Positions 56,119-64,000 of a stretch of DNA of 64,000 nucleotides are shown here, in pieces. Positions within the stretch are counted from its first letter, which is position 1. Each line of letters starts with the position of its first letter. The position numbers and the translations under genes are program-made. Source of the stretch: Cognatishimia sp. SS12. Lineage in GTDB: Bacteria > Pseudomonadota > Alphaproteobacteria > Rhodobacterales > Rhodobacteraceae. Under the pieces are notes generated by a model. It was not told the DNA's origin, made no database searches, and saw only the letters and a list, made by a program, of their open reading frames with translations. The stretch covers positions 62,001 to 126,000 of the forward strand of contig NZ_JAQNCZ010000006.1 in assembly GCF_028369055.1 (NCBI RefSeq). Direction: 5' to 3'.

Positions 56119-56245
56119 GGCCCGCCCGATTTTCTGCAAAACGCTTATGAAAACAGGCCGCTGGCCTGTTGCGGCACGCCAATGAGATCGCGAAGACTAG
56201 GCCCATGCGATCACAGGTGTGATCCGAAATGGGAGGATATCAAAG

Positions 56246-57490
56246 ATGAAATCTTATGTATTGGGTGCGGTTTCGGGCCTGGCCATTGTGGCCTCAACCG
56301 CCGCAAGCGCAGGCCCTGAAGCAGAGGTGCTGCACTATTGGACATCCGGTGGCGAGGCAAAATCCGTCGCCGTTTTGCAGGAAGAATTTGCGAGCAACGG
56401 TGGCACCTGGACAGATATGCCCGTGGCGGGCGGCGGCGGTGATGCCGCGATGACAGCGCTGCGGGCACGTGTGTTGTCCGGCAACGCGCCGACCGCTGTG
56501 CAACTGAAAGGCCCCGCCATTCAGGAATGGTACGAAGAAGGCGTGCTGGCCGATATCACGGCCGTGGCAGAGGCCAACAACTGGGCCGACGTATTGCCCG
56601 CCTCGATCGCAGGTCACATGAAATGCGAAGACACCTGGTGCGCCGCGCCTGTCAACGTGCACCGCGTGGATTGGATCTGGGCCAACGCCGACGTTCTGAA
56701 TGCCAATGGCATCGCGATGCCAACCACCTGGGACGAGTTCAACGCCGCAGCCGAAAAGCTGCAGGCCGCAGGCATCATCCCCTTGGCGCATGGCGGCCAG
56801 GCTTGGCAGGACGCCACGGTGTTCGAAGCCGTCGCGCTTGGCATTCTGGGGGCCGATGGCTTCCGCAAAGCCTTTGTTGATCTGGATATAGACACGCTGA
56901 AATCTGACGAAATGGTTGCCGTCTTTGACCAGATGCGCACGATGCGCGGCTTCGTGGACGACAACTTTTCGGGGCGCGACTGGAACCTTGCGACCGCGAT
57001 GGTCATGAATGGCGAAGCGGCCTTCCAGATCATGGGTGACTGGGCCAAGGGCGAATTCCTTGCCGCAGGCAAAGCACCGGGCGAAGATTTCCTATGTGCT
57101 TCGACGCCGGGCGAAGGCTTCCTTTACAACGTTGACAGCTTTGCCATGTTTGACGTGGACGGCGATGACAAGAAAGCCGGTCAGGAACTATTGGCCAAAC
57201 TTGTGGTAGGCCAGAACTTCCAGAAGGTTTTCAACCTCAATAAAGGCTCTATTCCGGCCCGAACCGATGTTTCGCTGGATGAATTTGACAGCTGCGCCCT
57301 GCTGTCTGCCGACGATATGCAAGCCAGTTCCGACAGCGGTTCTCTGCTGCCAAGCTATGCCCACGGCATGGCGATGCGCGGCGCGCAAGCCGGTGCGATC
57401 ACCGATGTGGTGACAGCGCATTTCAACTCTGACATGTCCTCGCAAGAGGCGGTTGAGATGCTGGCGAACGCGGTCGCCAACAGCCTGTAA
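56246..57490 (+). CDS. Sugar ABC transporter substrate-binding protein (glucose-type)
   Basis: The 414-residue protein has a signal peptide (KSYVLGAVSGLAIVASTAASAG). It then shows a CUT1 binding fold with VLHYWTSGGEAKSVAVLQEEF, PTAVQLKGPAIQEWYEEGVL, GIIPLAHGGQAWQ and LNKGSIPARTDV. These blocks are typical of GtsA-like glucose/mannose binding proteins. GGGAGG lies nine bases before ATG 56246; the frame opens nine codons earlier. It heads a four-gene import operon, and a hairpin after it likely keeps its mRNA more abundant than the permeases'. Confidence 0.9.
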   Translation: MKSYVLGAVSGLAIVASTAASAGPEAEVLHYWTSGGEAKSVAVLQEEFASNGGTWTDMPVAGGGGDAAMTALRARVLSGNAPTAVQLKGPAIQEWYEEGVLADITAVAEANNWADVLPASIAGHMKCEDTWCAAPVNVHRVDWIWANADVLNANGIAMPTTWDEFNAAAEKLQAAGIIPLAHGGQAWQDATVFEAVALGILGADGFRKAFVDLDIDTLKSDEMVAVFDQMRTMRGFVDDNFSGRDWNLATAMVMNGEAAFQIMGDWAKGEFLAAGKAPGEDFLCASTPGEGFLYNVDSFAMFDVDGDDKKAGQELLAKLVVGQNFQKVFNLNKGSIPARTDVSLDEFDSCALLSADDMQASSDSGSLLPSYAHGMAMRGAQAGAITDVVTAHFNSDMSSQEAVEMLANAVANSL

Positions 57491-57497
57491 CGCAAGC

Positions 57498-57526
57498 GCC
57501 TGCACGGGTTTTGCGCCTGTGCAGGC
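57498..57526 (+). other. mRNA hairpin after the binding-protein gene
   Basis: An 11-bp stem GCCTGCACGGG/CCTGTGCAGGC (one G-T pair) with loop TTTTGCG lies between the binding-protein stop and the first permease, with no U-run. Such stem-loops protect the upstream message from 3' decay in sugar ABC operons. Confidence 0.6.
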
Positions 57527-57544
57527 ACATTTAGGAATATTCCA

Positions 57545-58417
57545 ATGACCAAATGGCTGGAAGAACACACGCCCAAGTTGGTACTGGCCCCCTCCTTTGT
57601 GGCGATCATGATATTCGTCTACGGCTTTATCGCCTGGACCGCATGGGTGTCGTTCACGCGCTCGCGGTTGCTGCCAAAGTACGAGATCGAAGGGCTGATC
57701 CAATATGAACGGCTCATGGCCTCCCCCCGCTGGGAAACCGCGCTGAACAACCTGTTTGTCTTCGGGGCGCTGTTCATCATCATCGCGATGGTGCTGGGTC
57801 TGCTGCTGGCGATCCTGCTGGATCAGAACATCCGCACCGAGGGCGCCATTCGCACCATCTATCTTTACCCAATGGCCCTGTCGATGATCGTGACGGGTAC
57901 GGCCTGGAAATGGATTTTGAACCCCGGGTTGGGTTTGGAAGCCATGATCAGAGGCTGGGGGTTTGAAAGCTTTACCTTCGACTGGCTGGTGAACCCTGAT
58001 ATGGCGATCTACACGGTTGTCATAGCGGCGATTTGGCAAAGCTCGGGCTTTGTGATGGCGCTGTTTCTGGCTGGGCTCAGGTCGGTTGATCAAGAGATCA
58101 TTCGTGCCGCGCAGGTGGATGGCATCCCGACTTGGCGGGTCTATACCGCCATTATCATCCCGTCGATGGCCCCGATCTTCCTGTCTGCCTTCATTGTCCT
58201 ATCGCACCTCGCGATCAAAAGCTTTGACCTGGTGATCGCCTTGACTGGCGGTGGCCCCGGCTACGCCACCGATCTGCCTGCGACTTATATGTACGCCATG
58301 GCGTTTTCGCGCGGCGACATCGGACAGGCGGCCAGTTCCGCCATGATCATGATGATGGTCGTTTTCGCCATCGTCGTCCCTTACCTCTATTCTGAATTGA
58401 GGTCCAAAGATGACTGA
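57545..58417 (+). CDS. Sugar ABC transporter permease 1 (CUT1, MalF-like)
   Basis: The 290-residue protein has six hydrophobic segments and the EAA docking loop EIIRAAQVDGIPTWRVYTAIIIPSM. It begins with KWLEEHTPKLVLAPSF, typical of UgpA/GtsB-type permeases. It overlaps the next permease gene by 8 bp. Confidence 0.93.
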   Translation: MTKWLEEHTPKLVLAPSFVAIMIFVYGFIAWTAWVSFTRSRLLPKYEIEGLIQYERLMASPRWETALNNLFVFGALFIIIAMVLGLLLAILLDQNIRTEGAIRTIYLYPMALSMIVTGTAWKWILNPGLGLEAMIRGWGFESFTFDWLVNPDMAIYTVVIAAIWQSSGFVMALFLAGLRSVDQEIIRAAQVDGIPTWRVYTAIIIPSMAPIFLSAFIVLSHLAIKSFDLVIALTGGGPGYATDLPATYMYAMAFSRGDIGQAASSAMIMMMVVFAIVVPYLYSELRSKDD

Positions 58418-59306
58418 TCTTACCCTTACCCCGGTTCAAACGCGGCAATCCCACATCGGCAAAGCCGTGCTGCGCTGGTCGCTGTACATCCTGCTTGGAG
58501 TGTTTGCGCTCTTTTATCTCATGCCGCTTTTTGTGATGGTCACAACCTCGCTCAAAAGCTTGGAAGAAATCCGCACCGGCGATCTGGTCGCCCTGCCGCG
58601 CGAAGTGACCTTTGAGGCGTGGCGCACCGCATGGTCCAGTGCCTGCACCGGCATCCAATGCGAAGGGGTGCGGCCGTTTTTCTGGAATTCGGTCCTGATC
58701 GCGATCCCTGCGGTGACTCTGTCGACCCTGCTGGGGGCGATGAATGGCTATGTGATCGCGCAATGGCGGTTCCGCGGGGCCAACCTGATCTTTTCACTGA
58801 TGCTGTTTGGCTGCTTTATCCCGTTTCAGGTGGTGCTGCTGCCTATGGCGCGGCTGCTCGGCATGATGGGCATCGCGGGTACCATTCCGGGGCTGATCTT
58901 TGTGCATGTGATCTACGGGCTTGGCTTTACCACGCTGTTTTTCCGCAACTACTATGTCTCTATTCCTGCGGAACTGACCAAAGCGGCCAAAGTCGATGGC
59001 GCCGGGTTCTTTCGGATCTTCTGGTCGATTTTCCTGCCACTGTCGCTGCCCATCATTGTTGTCACCGTCATCTGGCAGTTTACCCAGATCTGGAACGACT
59101 TTCTCTTTGGCGTCTCATTCAGTCAGGCCGGCACCCAACCCGTTACTGTCGCACTCAACAATATCGTCAACTCCACCACGGGCGTGAAAGAATACAATGT
59201 GGATATGGCCGCTGCGATCATCGCCGCCCTGCCCACGCTTCTGGTCTACGTCGTCGCTGGCAAATACTTTATCCGCGGGCTGACCGCGGGATCCGTGAAA
59301 GGATAA
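58410..59306 (+). CDS. Sugar ABC transporter permease 2 (CUT1, MalG-like)
   Basis: The 298-residue protein has six hydrophobic segments, the EAA loop ELTKAAKVDGAGFFRIFWSIFLPLSLP, and the C-terminal GKYFIRGLTAGSVKG ending common to MalG-like permeases. A GtsC-like insertion (ACTGIQCEGVRPFFWNS) follows the first helix. The ATPase gene starts five bases after its stop. Confidence 0.93.
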   Translation: MTDLTLTPVQTRQSHIGKAVLRWSLYILLGVFALFYLMPLFVMVTTSLKSLEEIRTGDLVALPREVTFEAWRTAWSSACTGIQCEGVRPFFWNSVLIAIPAVTLSTLLGAMNGYVIAQWRFRGANLIFSLMLFGCFIPFQVVLLPMARLLGMMGIAGTIPGLIFVHVIYGLGFTTLFFRNYYVSIPAELTKAAKVDGAGFFRIFWSIFLPLSLPIIVVTVIWQFTQIWNDFLFGVSFSQAGTQPVTVALNNIVNSTTGVKEYNVDMAAAIIAALPTLLVYVVAGKYFIRGLTAGSVKG

Positions 59307-59311
59307 ACCCA

Positions 59312-60409
59312 ATGTCTCCGATCCTTGAAATCAGCAATCTTTACAAGAATTACGGATCCACAGAGATCCTGAAAGACATCAATGTGTCGATCAATGCGGG
59401 CGACTTTCTGGTGCTAGTCGGCCCATCGGGCTGCGGTAAATCCACCTTGCTCAACTGCATCGCGGGGCTGGAACCCATCACCAGCGGCACGCTGAACATT
59501 GGCGGGCAGGATATGACAAATGTCAGCCCGAAAGACCGCGACATTGCCATGGTGTTTCAATCCTACGCACTCTATCCGACCATGTCGGTGGCCAAGAACA
59601 TCACCTTTGGCATGAAGGTGCGCGGTGTCGATCCGGCGACCCAAGAGCGCAAGCTGCAACAAGTTGCGCAGCAATTGCAGATCGAACCGCTGCTCAAACG
59701 CCGCCCGGGCCAACTGTCTGGGGGCCAGCGCCAGCGGGTCGCCATGGGGCGGGCGCTGGTGCGCGACCCCAAGCTTTTTCTGTTTGATGAACCCCTGTCC
59801 AACCTTGACGCTAAGCTACGCGTTGAGATGCGCACAGAAATCAAATCCCTGCATCAGAACCTTGGGGCTTCGATGGTCTATGTGACCCACGATCAGATCG
59901 AAGCGATGACATTGGCGACCAAAATCGTGGTGATGAAAGGCGGCGTGATTCAGCAGGTCGGCTCCCCCGCTGAAATCTATAATCGCCCGGCCAACCTGTT
60001 TGTGGCAGATTTCATGGGCAGCCCGGCAATGAACCTGATCCCCGCCAAAACCCGCTCCAATGGGGATGGCACCCATATCGAAATCGCGCGGCGAGATGGA
60101 TCGCAAATCGTGTTGAAAGATCGGCGCAACCGCGATCTGCCAGAAGATGTGATTATTGGCGTGCGCCCCGAAGACATCGCCGACCCGGCCCGCGCCAGCA
60201 GCAGCGCCGGTCAAGAAGCCGACTGCCTGATCGACGTGATCGAGCCTGCAGGCGCAGACACCTATGCGGTCATGCAACTGGGGGGCAAACATGTTACTGC
60301 GCGGCTGCATGCCGAAACCACGGCCACACCGGGCGCAACCCAGCGGCTGAGCTTTGACCTTGGCAAAGTGTCCTATTTCGCGCCCGATACAGGCCTGCGT
60401 CTAAACTGA
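59312..60409 (+). CDS. Sugar ABC transporter ATPase (MalK/UgpC-like)
   Basis: The 365-residue ATPase has Walker A GPSGCGKST, Q-loop VFQSYALYP, signature LSGGQRQRVAMG, Walker B LFLFDEPLSNLDA and switch YVTHD. A C-terminal TOBE/OB domain (IIGVRPEDI..., VIEPAGADTYAVMQLGG) follows, as in CUT1 ATPases. ATG 59312 is used; a much longer frame upstream is a shadow of the permease gene. A terminator follows 22 bp after the stop. Confidence 0.93.
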   Translation: MSPILEISNLYKNYGSTEILKDINVSINAGDFLVLVGPSGCGKSTLLNCIAGLEPITSGTLNIGGQDMTNVSPKDRDIAMVFQSYALYPTMSVAKNITFGMKVRGVDPATQERKLQQVAQQLQIEPLLKRRPGQLSGGQRQRVAMGRALVRDPKLFLFDEPLSNLDAKLRVEMRTEIKSLHQNLGASMVYVTHDQIEAMTLATKIVVMKGGVIQQVGSPAEIYNRPANLFVADFMGSPAMNLIPAKTRSNGDGTHIEIARRDGSQIVLKDRRNRDLPEDVIIGVRPEDIADPARASSSAGQEADCLIDVIEPAGADTYAVMQLGGKHVTARLHAETTATPGATQRLSFDLGKVSYFAPDTGLRLN

Positions 60410-60430
60410 AAATCAGAGACGAATTCAGCA

Positions 60431-60457
60431 AAAGACCGGCCCTGCGCCGGTCTTTTT
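60431..60457. terminator. Rho-independent terminator between convergent genes
   Basis: A perfect 10-bp stem AAAGACCGGC/GCCGGTCTTT with a five-base loop is followed by TT on the plus strand and preceded by an A-run, so it can work in both directions. It ends the sugar ABC operon and probably the facing MFS gene. Confidence 0.9.
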
Positions 60458-60467
60458 ATATGTCACG

Positions 60468-61751
60468 TCAGCCCTGCGGCTCACGCTCATCGGCTGGATA
60501 CCCTTCGCGATCCTGCCCCTGAAGTTCGGCCTCCTCGGCGGCCATGGCGACGGTTTCAGGTGTCGACACCCGCGCCATGGGAGCGGCCTGAAAACTGCCT
60601 TTGTGCTCGGGCGCGGCCTTCAGCTTGATGCGCACCGCCGCAAACAGCACCAGCATCACATGCGCGGCCCCGGTTGTCAGAAACAGGCTGAACTCGCCCA
60701 GGCTGCTCATCGCAAAACCGGCGATGGTCGGCCCGATGATCGACCCAATGCCAAACACCAGCAACAGGCCCCCTGACACCTGAATAAAGGTCCCCGGCGC
60801 GGCGTGGTCATTGGCATGCGCCACGATGATGGGATACATCGAAAACACCGCCGCACCGAAGACCGCCGACAGCGGCAGCAGCACCGCAGCGGTATCTGCG
60901 GCGATGAAAATGAATAGCGCGTCGGCAATCAATGCCAGCACCCCCATGCCGATCAGCACCCAGCGGCGATCCATCTTGTCAGATGCGATGCCCACCGGCA
61001 CCTGCATCACGGCACCCGCAAGAATGGCGATGCTAACAAACAGCGCCACTTCGGTGATCGGCAGCCCCAGACGCGCCGCGTAAACCGCCGCCATCGTGCC
61101 AAAAGAACTGTTGGAAATACCCACCATGAACACCGCAAAAAGCGCAATCGGGGAATTGACCCAAAGACCCTTGAGGTCCAGCGATACATTGGTCAACGGT
61201 TTGGGCGTCGACGTGGCGGACATGGCGGTCGGCAACAGCGCCAGACAATAGATAATGGCCGCCAGCACAAAAAAGAAAAATCCGCGCGCATCCCCCAGGA
61301 TCAGAACCATCTGCCCGGCAGTGGAGGCCGCAAGGTTCACCATTGTGTAAATGCCAAACACCTTGCCCCGCGATTTCGCATCGGCGCGTTCATTGAGCCA
61401 GCTTTCCACAATCATCGCCGCCCCAGCGAAGCAAAACCCCGAGAGCGCCCGCACCGGCACCCAAACATAAGGGCTGATCAAGAGAAGGCTCAGCAGAACT
61501 GCAATGGCCGCCAAAGCACAGAGGCTGCCAAACGCGCGAATATGCCCGACCCGCGCCACAAGTGCCGGCGTGCGCAGACAGCCCGCGACATACCCCAGCG
61601 CCCAGCCGGTGCCCAGCAGACCCAGCGACGCGGCGCTAAATCCTTCGGACTCTCCGCGCACAGGCAAGATCAGCCCGTTAATGCCGCCTGCAAACAGCAA
61701 GAAGGCAGAACCGAGCAAAAGGGCCGAAAGCGGCAAAAGGCTTCGTATCAT
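60468..61751 (-). CDS. MFS transporter
   Basis: The 427-residue membrane protein has about twelve hydrophobic segments and a Major Facilitator core: LLGTGWALGYVAGCLRTPALVARVGHIRAFG, the ESWLNERADAKSRGKVFGIYTMVNLAAS loop of the YcaD/UMF1-like family, and ASDKMDRRWVL. An acidic cytoplasmic tail ends it. The substrate is unknown. The gene starts at ATG 61751, 16 bp downstream of the ZntB-type gene's stop, so it is probably co-transcribed with it. Confidence 0.88.
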   Translation of the reverse strand: MIRSLLPLSALLLGSAFLLFAGGINGLILPVRGESEGFSAASLGLLGTGWALGYVAGCLRTPALVARVGHIRAFGSLCALAAIAVLLSLLLISPYVWVPVRALSGFCFAGAAMIVESWLNERADAKSRGKVFGIYTMVNLAASTAGQMVLILGDARGFFFFVLAAIIYCLALLPTAMSATSTPKPLTNVSLDLKGLWVNSPIALFAVFMVGISNSSFGTMAAVYAARLGLPITEVALFVSIAILAGAVMQVPVGIASDKMDRRWVLIGMGVLALIADALFIFIAADTAAVLLPLSAVFGAAVFSMYPIIVAHANDHAAPGTFIQVSGGLLLVFGIGSIIGPTIAGFAMSSLGEFSLFLTTGAAHVMLVLFAAVRIKLKAAPEHKGSFQAAPMARVSTPETVAMAAEEAELQGQDREGYPADEREPQG

Positions 61752-61767
61752 CAGGTCGTCCGTCGCA

Positions 61768-62736
61768 CTAAAGAAGTTTGGTCCATCGGAAAATCAGGAA
61801 CAGCAGCAGCCCGGTCGCAACCGAGCCAAACGCCAAGATCCAAAAGGCCGCGGGCGTGGCCGTGCCCGGCATGCCCGCCACATTGGCCCCGAATAATCCA
61901 GTCAAAAACCCGAGCGGCAAGAAGATCGCCGCCATGATGGACAGAATATAGCTGTTGCGGCTCATCGCTTGCGCGCGCTCAGCGTCAACATGATCCTGCA
62001 ACGACATCAACCGCTCGCGCAGGGCGTCCAGCTGCTCGACAATGCGCCGGGTTCGGTTGCTGGCCTCGCCGAGTTCCGCCAGCTCATCGGGTGACAAAAT
62101 CCAATCTCGCAGACCCGCCATCGCGGTAATCGCCTCGCGCTGCGGGTTGAGAAAGCGGCGCAGTTTGATAACGGTCTGGCGCAAGCCGGTCAGATCCGCC
62201 CCTGTGGCAGAGGCCCCCTCTAGAACGCGATCATCCAGCGCGTCTGTCTTTTCTTCGAGATCCAACACCACGGTTTCGATGCGATTGGTCAACCCATGCA
62301 CAAGCGCGACCAGAAACTGTCCGACAGTCTGCGGGGCCGTGCCGCCTTCTGCCGCTTCGCGCAGGGCGTCCATGGCAAAGACTTTGCGCACCCGCGCCGA
62401 GACCACCGCGCCCTCTGTCACCCACATGCGCAGGGATACCATATCTTCGGGGCTGGATTGCGGGTTCAGATTCACGCCGCGCAGGTTCAGGATCAGCCCC
62501 GCGTCATGTCGTTCACATCGCGGGCGGGTTTCCGGCTGCACCAGCGCCCCAGCGGCGATATCCGGCAGATGCTGATAAGCCCAGCTACGCATCGCCGCAT
62601 CAGCGACGTCAAAGTGCAGCCAGCGATAGCGATGGCCCGCCTCAGGCACTGGCTGCGGCCAGGCTGCGCTGACGGCTTTGCTGCCGATGTCGGAGATATC
62701 ATAGGCCGCGATGGGCATGATCTGCGTGGCTATCAT
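61768..62736 (-). CDS. zntB: ZntB/CorA-family metal transporter
   Basis: The 322-residue protein has a large cytoplasmic alpha/beta domain, a long helix region (about 160-255) and two C-terminal membrane helices. The GxN selectivity motif lies at the end of the first (LTGLFGANVAGMPG). This is the ZntB branch of the CorA family, pentameric channels or transporters for Zn2+ and other divalent cations. Confidence 0.88.
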   Translation of the reverse strand: MIATQIMPIAAYDISDIGSKAVSAAWPQPVPEAGHRYRWLHFDVADAAMRSWAYQHLPDIAAGALVQPETRPRCERHDAGLILNLRGVNLNPQSSPEDMVSLRMWVTEGAVVSARVRKVFAMDALREAAEGGTAPQTVGQFLVALVHGLTNRIETVVLDLEEKTDALDDRVLEGASATGADLTGLRQTVIKLRRFLNPQREAITAMAGLRDWILSPDELAELGEASNRTRRIVEQLDALRERLMSLQDHVDAERAQAMSRNSYILSIMAAIFLPLGFLTGLFGANVAGMPGTATPAAFWILAFGSVATGLLLFLIFRWTKLL

Positions 62737-62796
62737 GACAGAACCCTAGCGCCAAAAGACAATACAACACAAAGATTTATCGCAGGTGTCACGATG

Positions 62797-64000
62797 TTAG
62801 TAATCGCGCTCAAAAAAGATGCCAAGCCGGGTTTCACCATCTGATCCCACACTGCCGCGCGCGGTGACCGACGGTGTGACCGTGAGGTTGAGATTGATTT
62901 CGCTTGTCCCGTCAGATCCCGCCGTCACATCGGTGTAAATGTTCTCGTTGATATATTTGCCAATGCGCACCCCGGTCGCGCCGCTGTCACTAGTGGTGAC
63001 ATCCAGATCATCAAGGCCAAATTCCGTGCGCAACCGGCCGAGCAACCCAGAGCCGCCCCCCGCCAAGGTTTGCACGGCCGCCGCCAATTGCAGCGCCTGC
63101 AAAGGTGAAATCTCGCTCAGGTTCCGTTCAAACAACAACAGGGCCAGCACTTCGTCTTCGGGCAATTCCGGAGACGACGTAAAGGTGATGCTCGGCGCAG
63201 AGGCAAGCCCTTCGGCCACAATGCGGATGTCAGTGCCCGCGGCCTCGGTGTCTGCAACAAGGCGAATATAGGGGTCCAGCCCACCTTGCAGCTGCGCTGA
63301 GCCTTGGCTCAGCACCAGCCGCTTACCCAAGATATCAAGCCGACCACGGATCAGATCAAATCGCCCCAGCGGGATCACATTTGCGCTGGTGCCCGTCAAA
63401 CGCAACTGCCCGCCCAGTTCCGCATCCAGCCCACGCCCGCGAATAAAGATCCGCGATGGGGCACGCAGCAGAATATCCAGCGGATAGGCGCGCTGTGCGC
63501 CACCGGAACCACCCTGCCCGCTAGTCACAAACCCCGCCGCCACGCGAGTCCGGCGCACATCTGCGGGCTCATTTACATGTTGCATATCCGTCAGAACCGC
63601 CAGATTGGGCGCGCTGCCGTCGGGGATCTGCAGCTCGGTCGGTCCAAGCTCCAGATTTGCGCTGATCCGCGCGCCGCCCGTCAATGGCCCTGACACATCG
63701 GCCTGCCCGCTGATGGTGGTGCTGTAAAGCGCATCGTCGCTCAAGGCGACCGACGCCAAAGTGATCTCCAGATCCGCAGAAAACGGCGCAGAGAGCGCCA
63801 CTGGTCCGCGCGCGGTCAAACGCCCGCCATCTGTCACCTGCGCCGCGATATCCAGCACGGCCTGCCCACCAGACAGACGGATATCTCCGCTGATCGGGCT
63901 GAGCGTGATTTGCTGCGCCGGAATGAACAGCCGCGCATCGGTTGTGCTGACTCGGCCCGATAGCGAAGAGAGCGCCAAAGGCCCTGTCAGCGCAAGATCA
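62797..64000 (-). CDS. tamB: Translocation and assembly module protein TamB, C-terminal part (5' end outside window)
   Basis: The visible 400 residues are beta-rich and end in the TamB C-terminal domain: GRFDLIRGRLDILGKRLVLSQGSAQLQGGLDPYI, SSPELPEDEVLALLLFERNLSEISPLQALQLA, and the last strands ending GETRLGIFFERDY. TamB spans the periplasm and works with the outer-membrane protein TamA in autotransporter assembly or lipid transport. The frame stays open through the right edge; full-length TamB is 1,200-1,500 residues. No partner gene is visible. Confidence 0.9.
   Translation of the reverse strand, partial: DLALTGPLALSSLSGRVSTTDARLFIPAQQITLSPISGDIRLSGGQAVLDIAAQVTDGGRLTARGPVALSAPFSADLEITLASVALSDDALYSTTISGQADVSGPLTGGARISANLELGPTELQIPDGSAPNLAVLTDMQHVNEPADVRRTRVAAGFVTSGQGGSGGAQRAYPLDILLRAPSRIFIRGRGLDAELGGQLRLTGTSANVIPLGRFDLIRGRLDILGKRLVLSQGSAQLQGGLDPYIRLVADTEAAGTDIRIVAEGLASAPSITFTSSPELPEDEVLALLLFERNLSEISPLQALQLAAAVQTLAGGGSGLLGRLRTEFGLDDLDVTTSDSGATGVRIGKYINENIYTDVTAGSDGTSEINLNLTVTPSVTARGSVGSDGETRLGIFFERDY

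Noticed and set aside
58619-59311. N-terminal extension of the sugar ABC ATPase
   Set aside because: It overlaps the permease gene in another frame, and the ATPase domain starts exactly at ATG 59312 after the permease stop.

Overview
The window looks like chromosome from a marine or aquatic Rhodobacteraceae (roseobacter-type alphaproteobacterium). It is GC-rich and gene-dense, with many ATGA or stop/start overlaps and GTG/TTG starts. The flanking genes (KpsMTE-type capsule export, TamB, Pgm/Fbp, single-domain sugar ABC ATPases, GMC dehydrogenases, TauABC-like transporters) suit that group. The assignment rests on gene content and protein style only; there is no rRNA in the window.

Region 1 (1-13.6 kb) is a surface-polysaccharide locus. 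It holds the 3' part of gmd (GDP-mannose 4,6-dehydratase), a large glycosyltransferase, a sulfotransferase, a secreted-type RTX/DUF4214 protein, a GT2 glycosyltransferase, the ABC capsule exporter (KpsT, KpsE, KpsM), a Stf0-like sulfotransferase and a two-domain GT2-GT4 glycosyltransferase. Two different sulfotransferases among transferases and an exporter suggest that the exported glycan, or its lipid carrier, is sulfated.

Region 2 (13.7-20.7 kb) is central carbon metabolism. An isocitrate-lyase/PEP-mutase-family lyase and an IclR regulator diverge from an aconitase-family dehydratase; the pair resembles the last two steps of a methylcitrate-like route. A phosphoglucomutase/fructose-bisphosphatase operon follows, which can supply sugar phosphates for region 1.

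Region 3 (21-38.9 kb) is a catabolic cluster. On the minus strand are a GMC dehydrogenase with a small gluconate-dehydrogenase-subunit-3-like partner and a xylose/fructose-type sugar ABC transporter. A MarR regulator, an alpha/beta hydrolase and an aldo/keto reductase follow. On the plus strand a long operon encodes an SDR, a zinc alcohol dehydrogenase, a second aldo/keto reductase, a Tau/Ssu-like ABC transporter, a sulfatase without a signal peptide and its formylglycine-generating enzyme. The set reads as uptake, intracellular desulfation and oxidation of an organosulfate, possibly a sulfated sugar or polyol. Both aldo/keto reductases appear to lack the family's catalytic histidine.

Region 4 (38,964-53,727) is an integrated element of about 14.8 kb in the 3' end of a tRNA-Thr(TGT) gene. 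A 51-bp direct repeat with one mismatch bounds it, and paired GCGTTTGAAAA repeats lie just inside each end. It carries a tyrosine recombinase, an AlpA-like protein, a primase-helicase, a small mercury module (MerR, MerT-like, GDCCVxC protein; no MerA), a packaging module with TerS and a TerL split into separate ATPase and nuclease genes, a RloC/PrrC-like SMC-type ATPase, and a minus-strand operon that starts with a sliding-clamp-like protein. I see no capsid, portal, tail or lysis genes. A phage satellite or remnant that replicates and packages but relies on another phage for particles is the best reading, and it is the most novel object here.

Region 5 (53.8-64 kb) returns to the chromosome. 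A two-component system diverges from a glucose-type ABC transporter operon (binding protein, two permeases, MalK-like ATPase), with helically phased direct repeats between them that look like response-regulator sites. An MFS transporter, a ZntB-type metal transporter and the 3' end of tamB run off the right edge.
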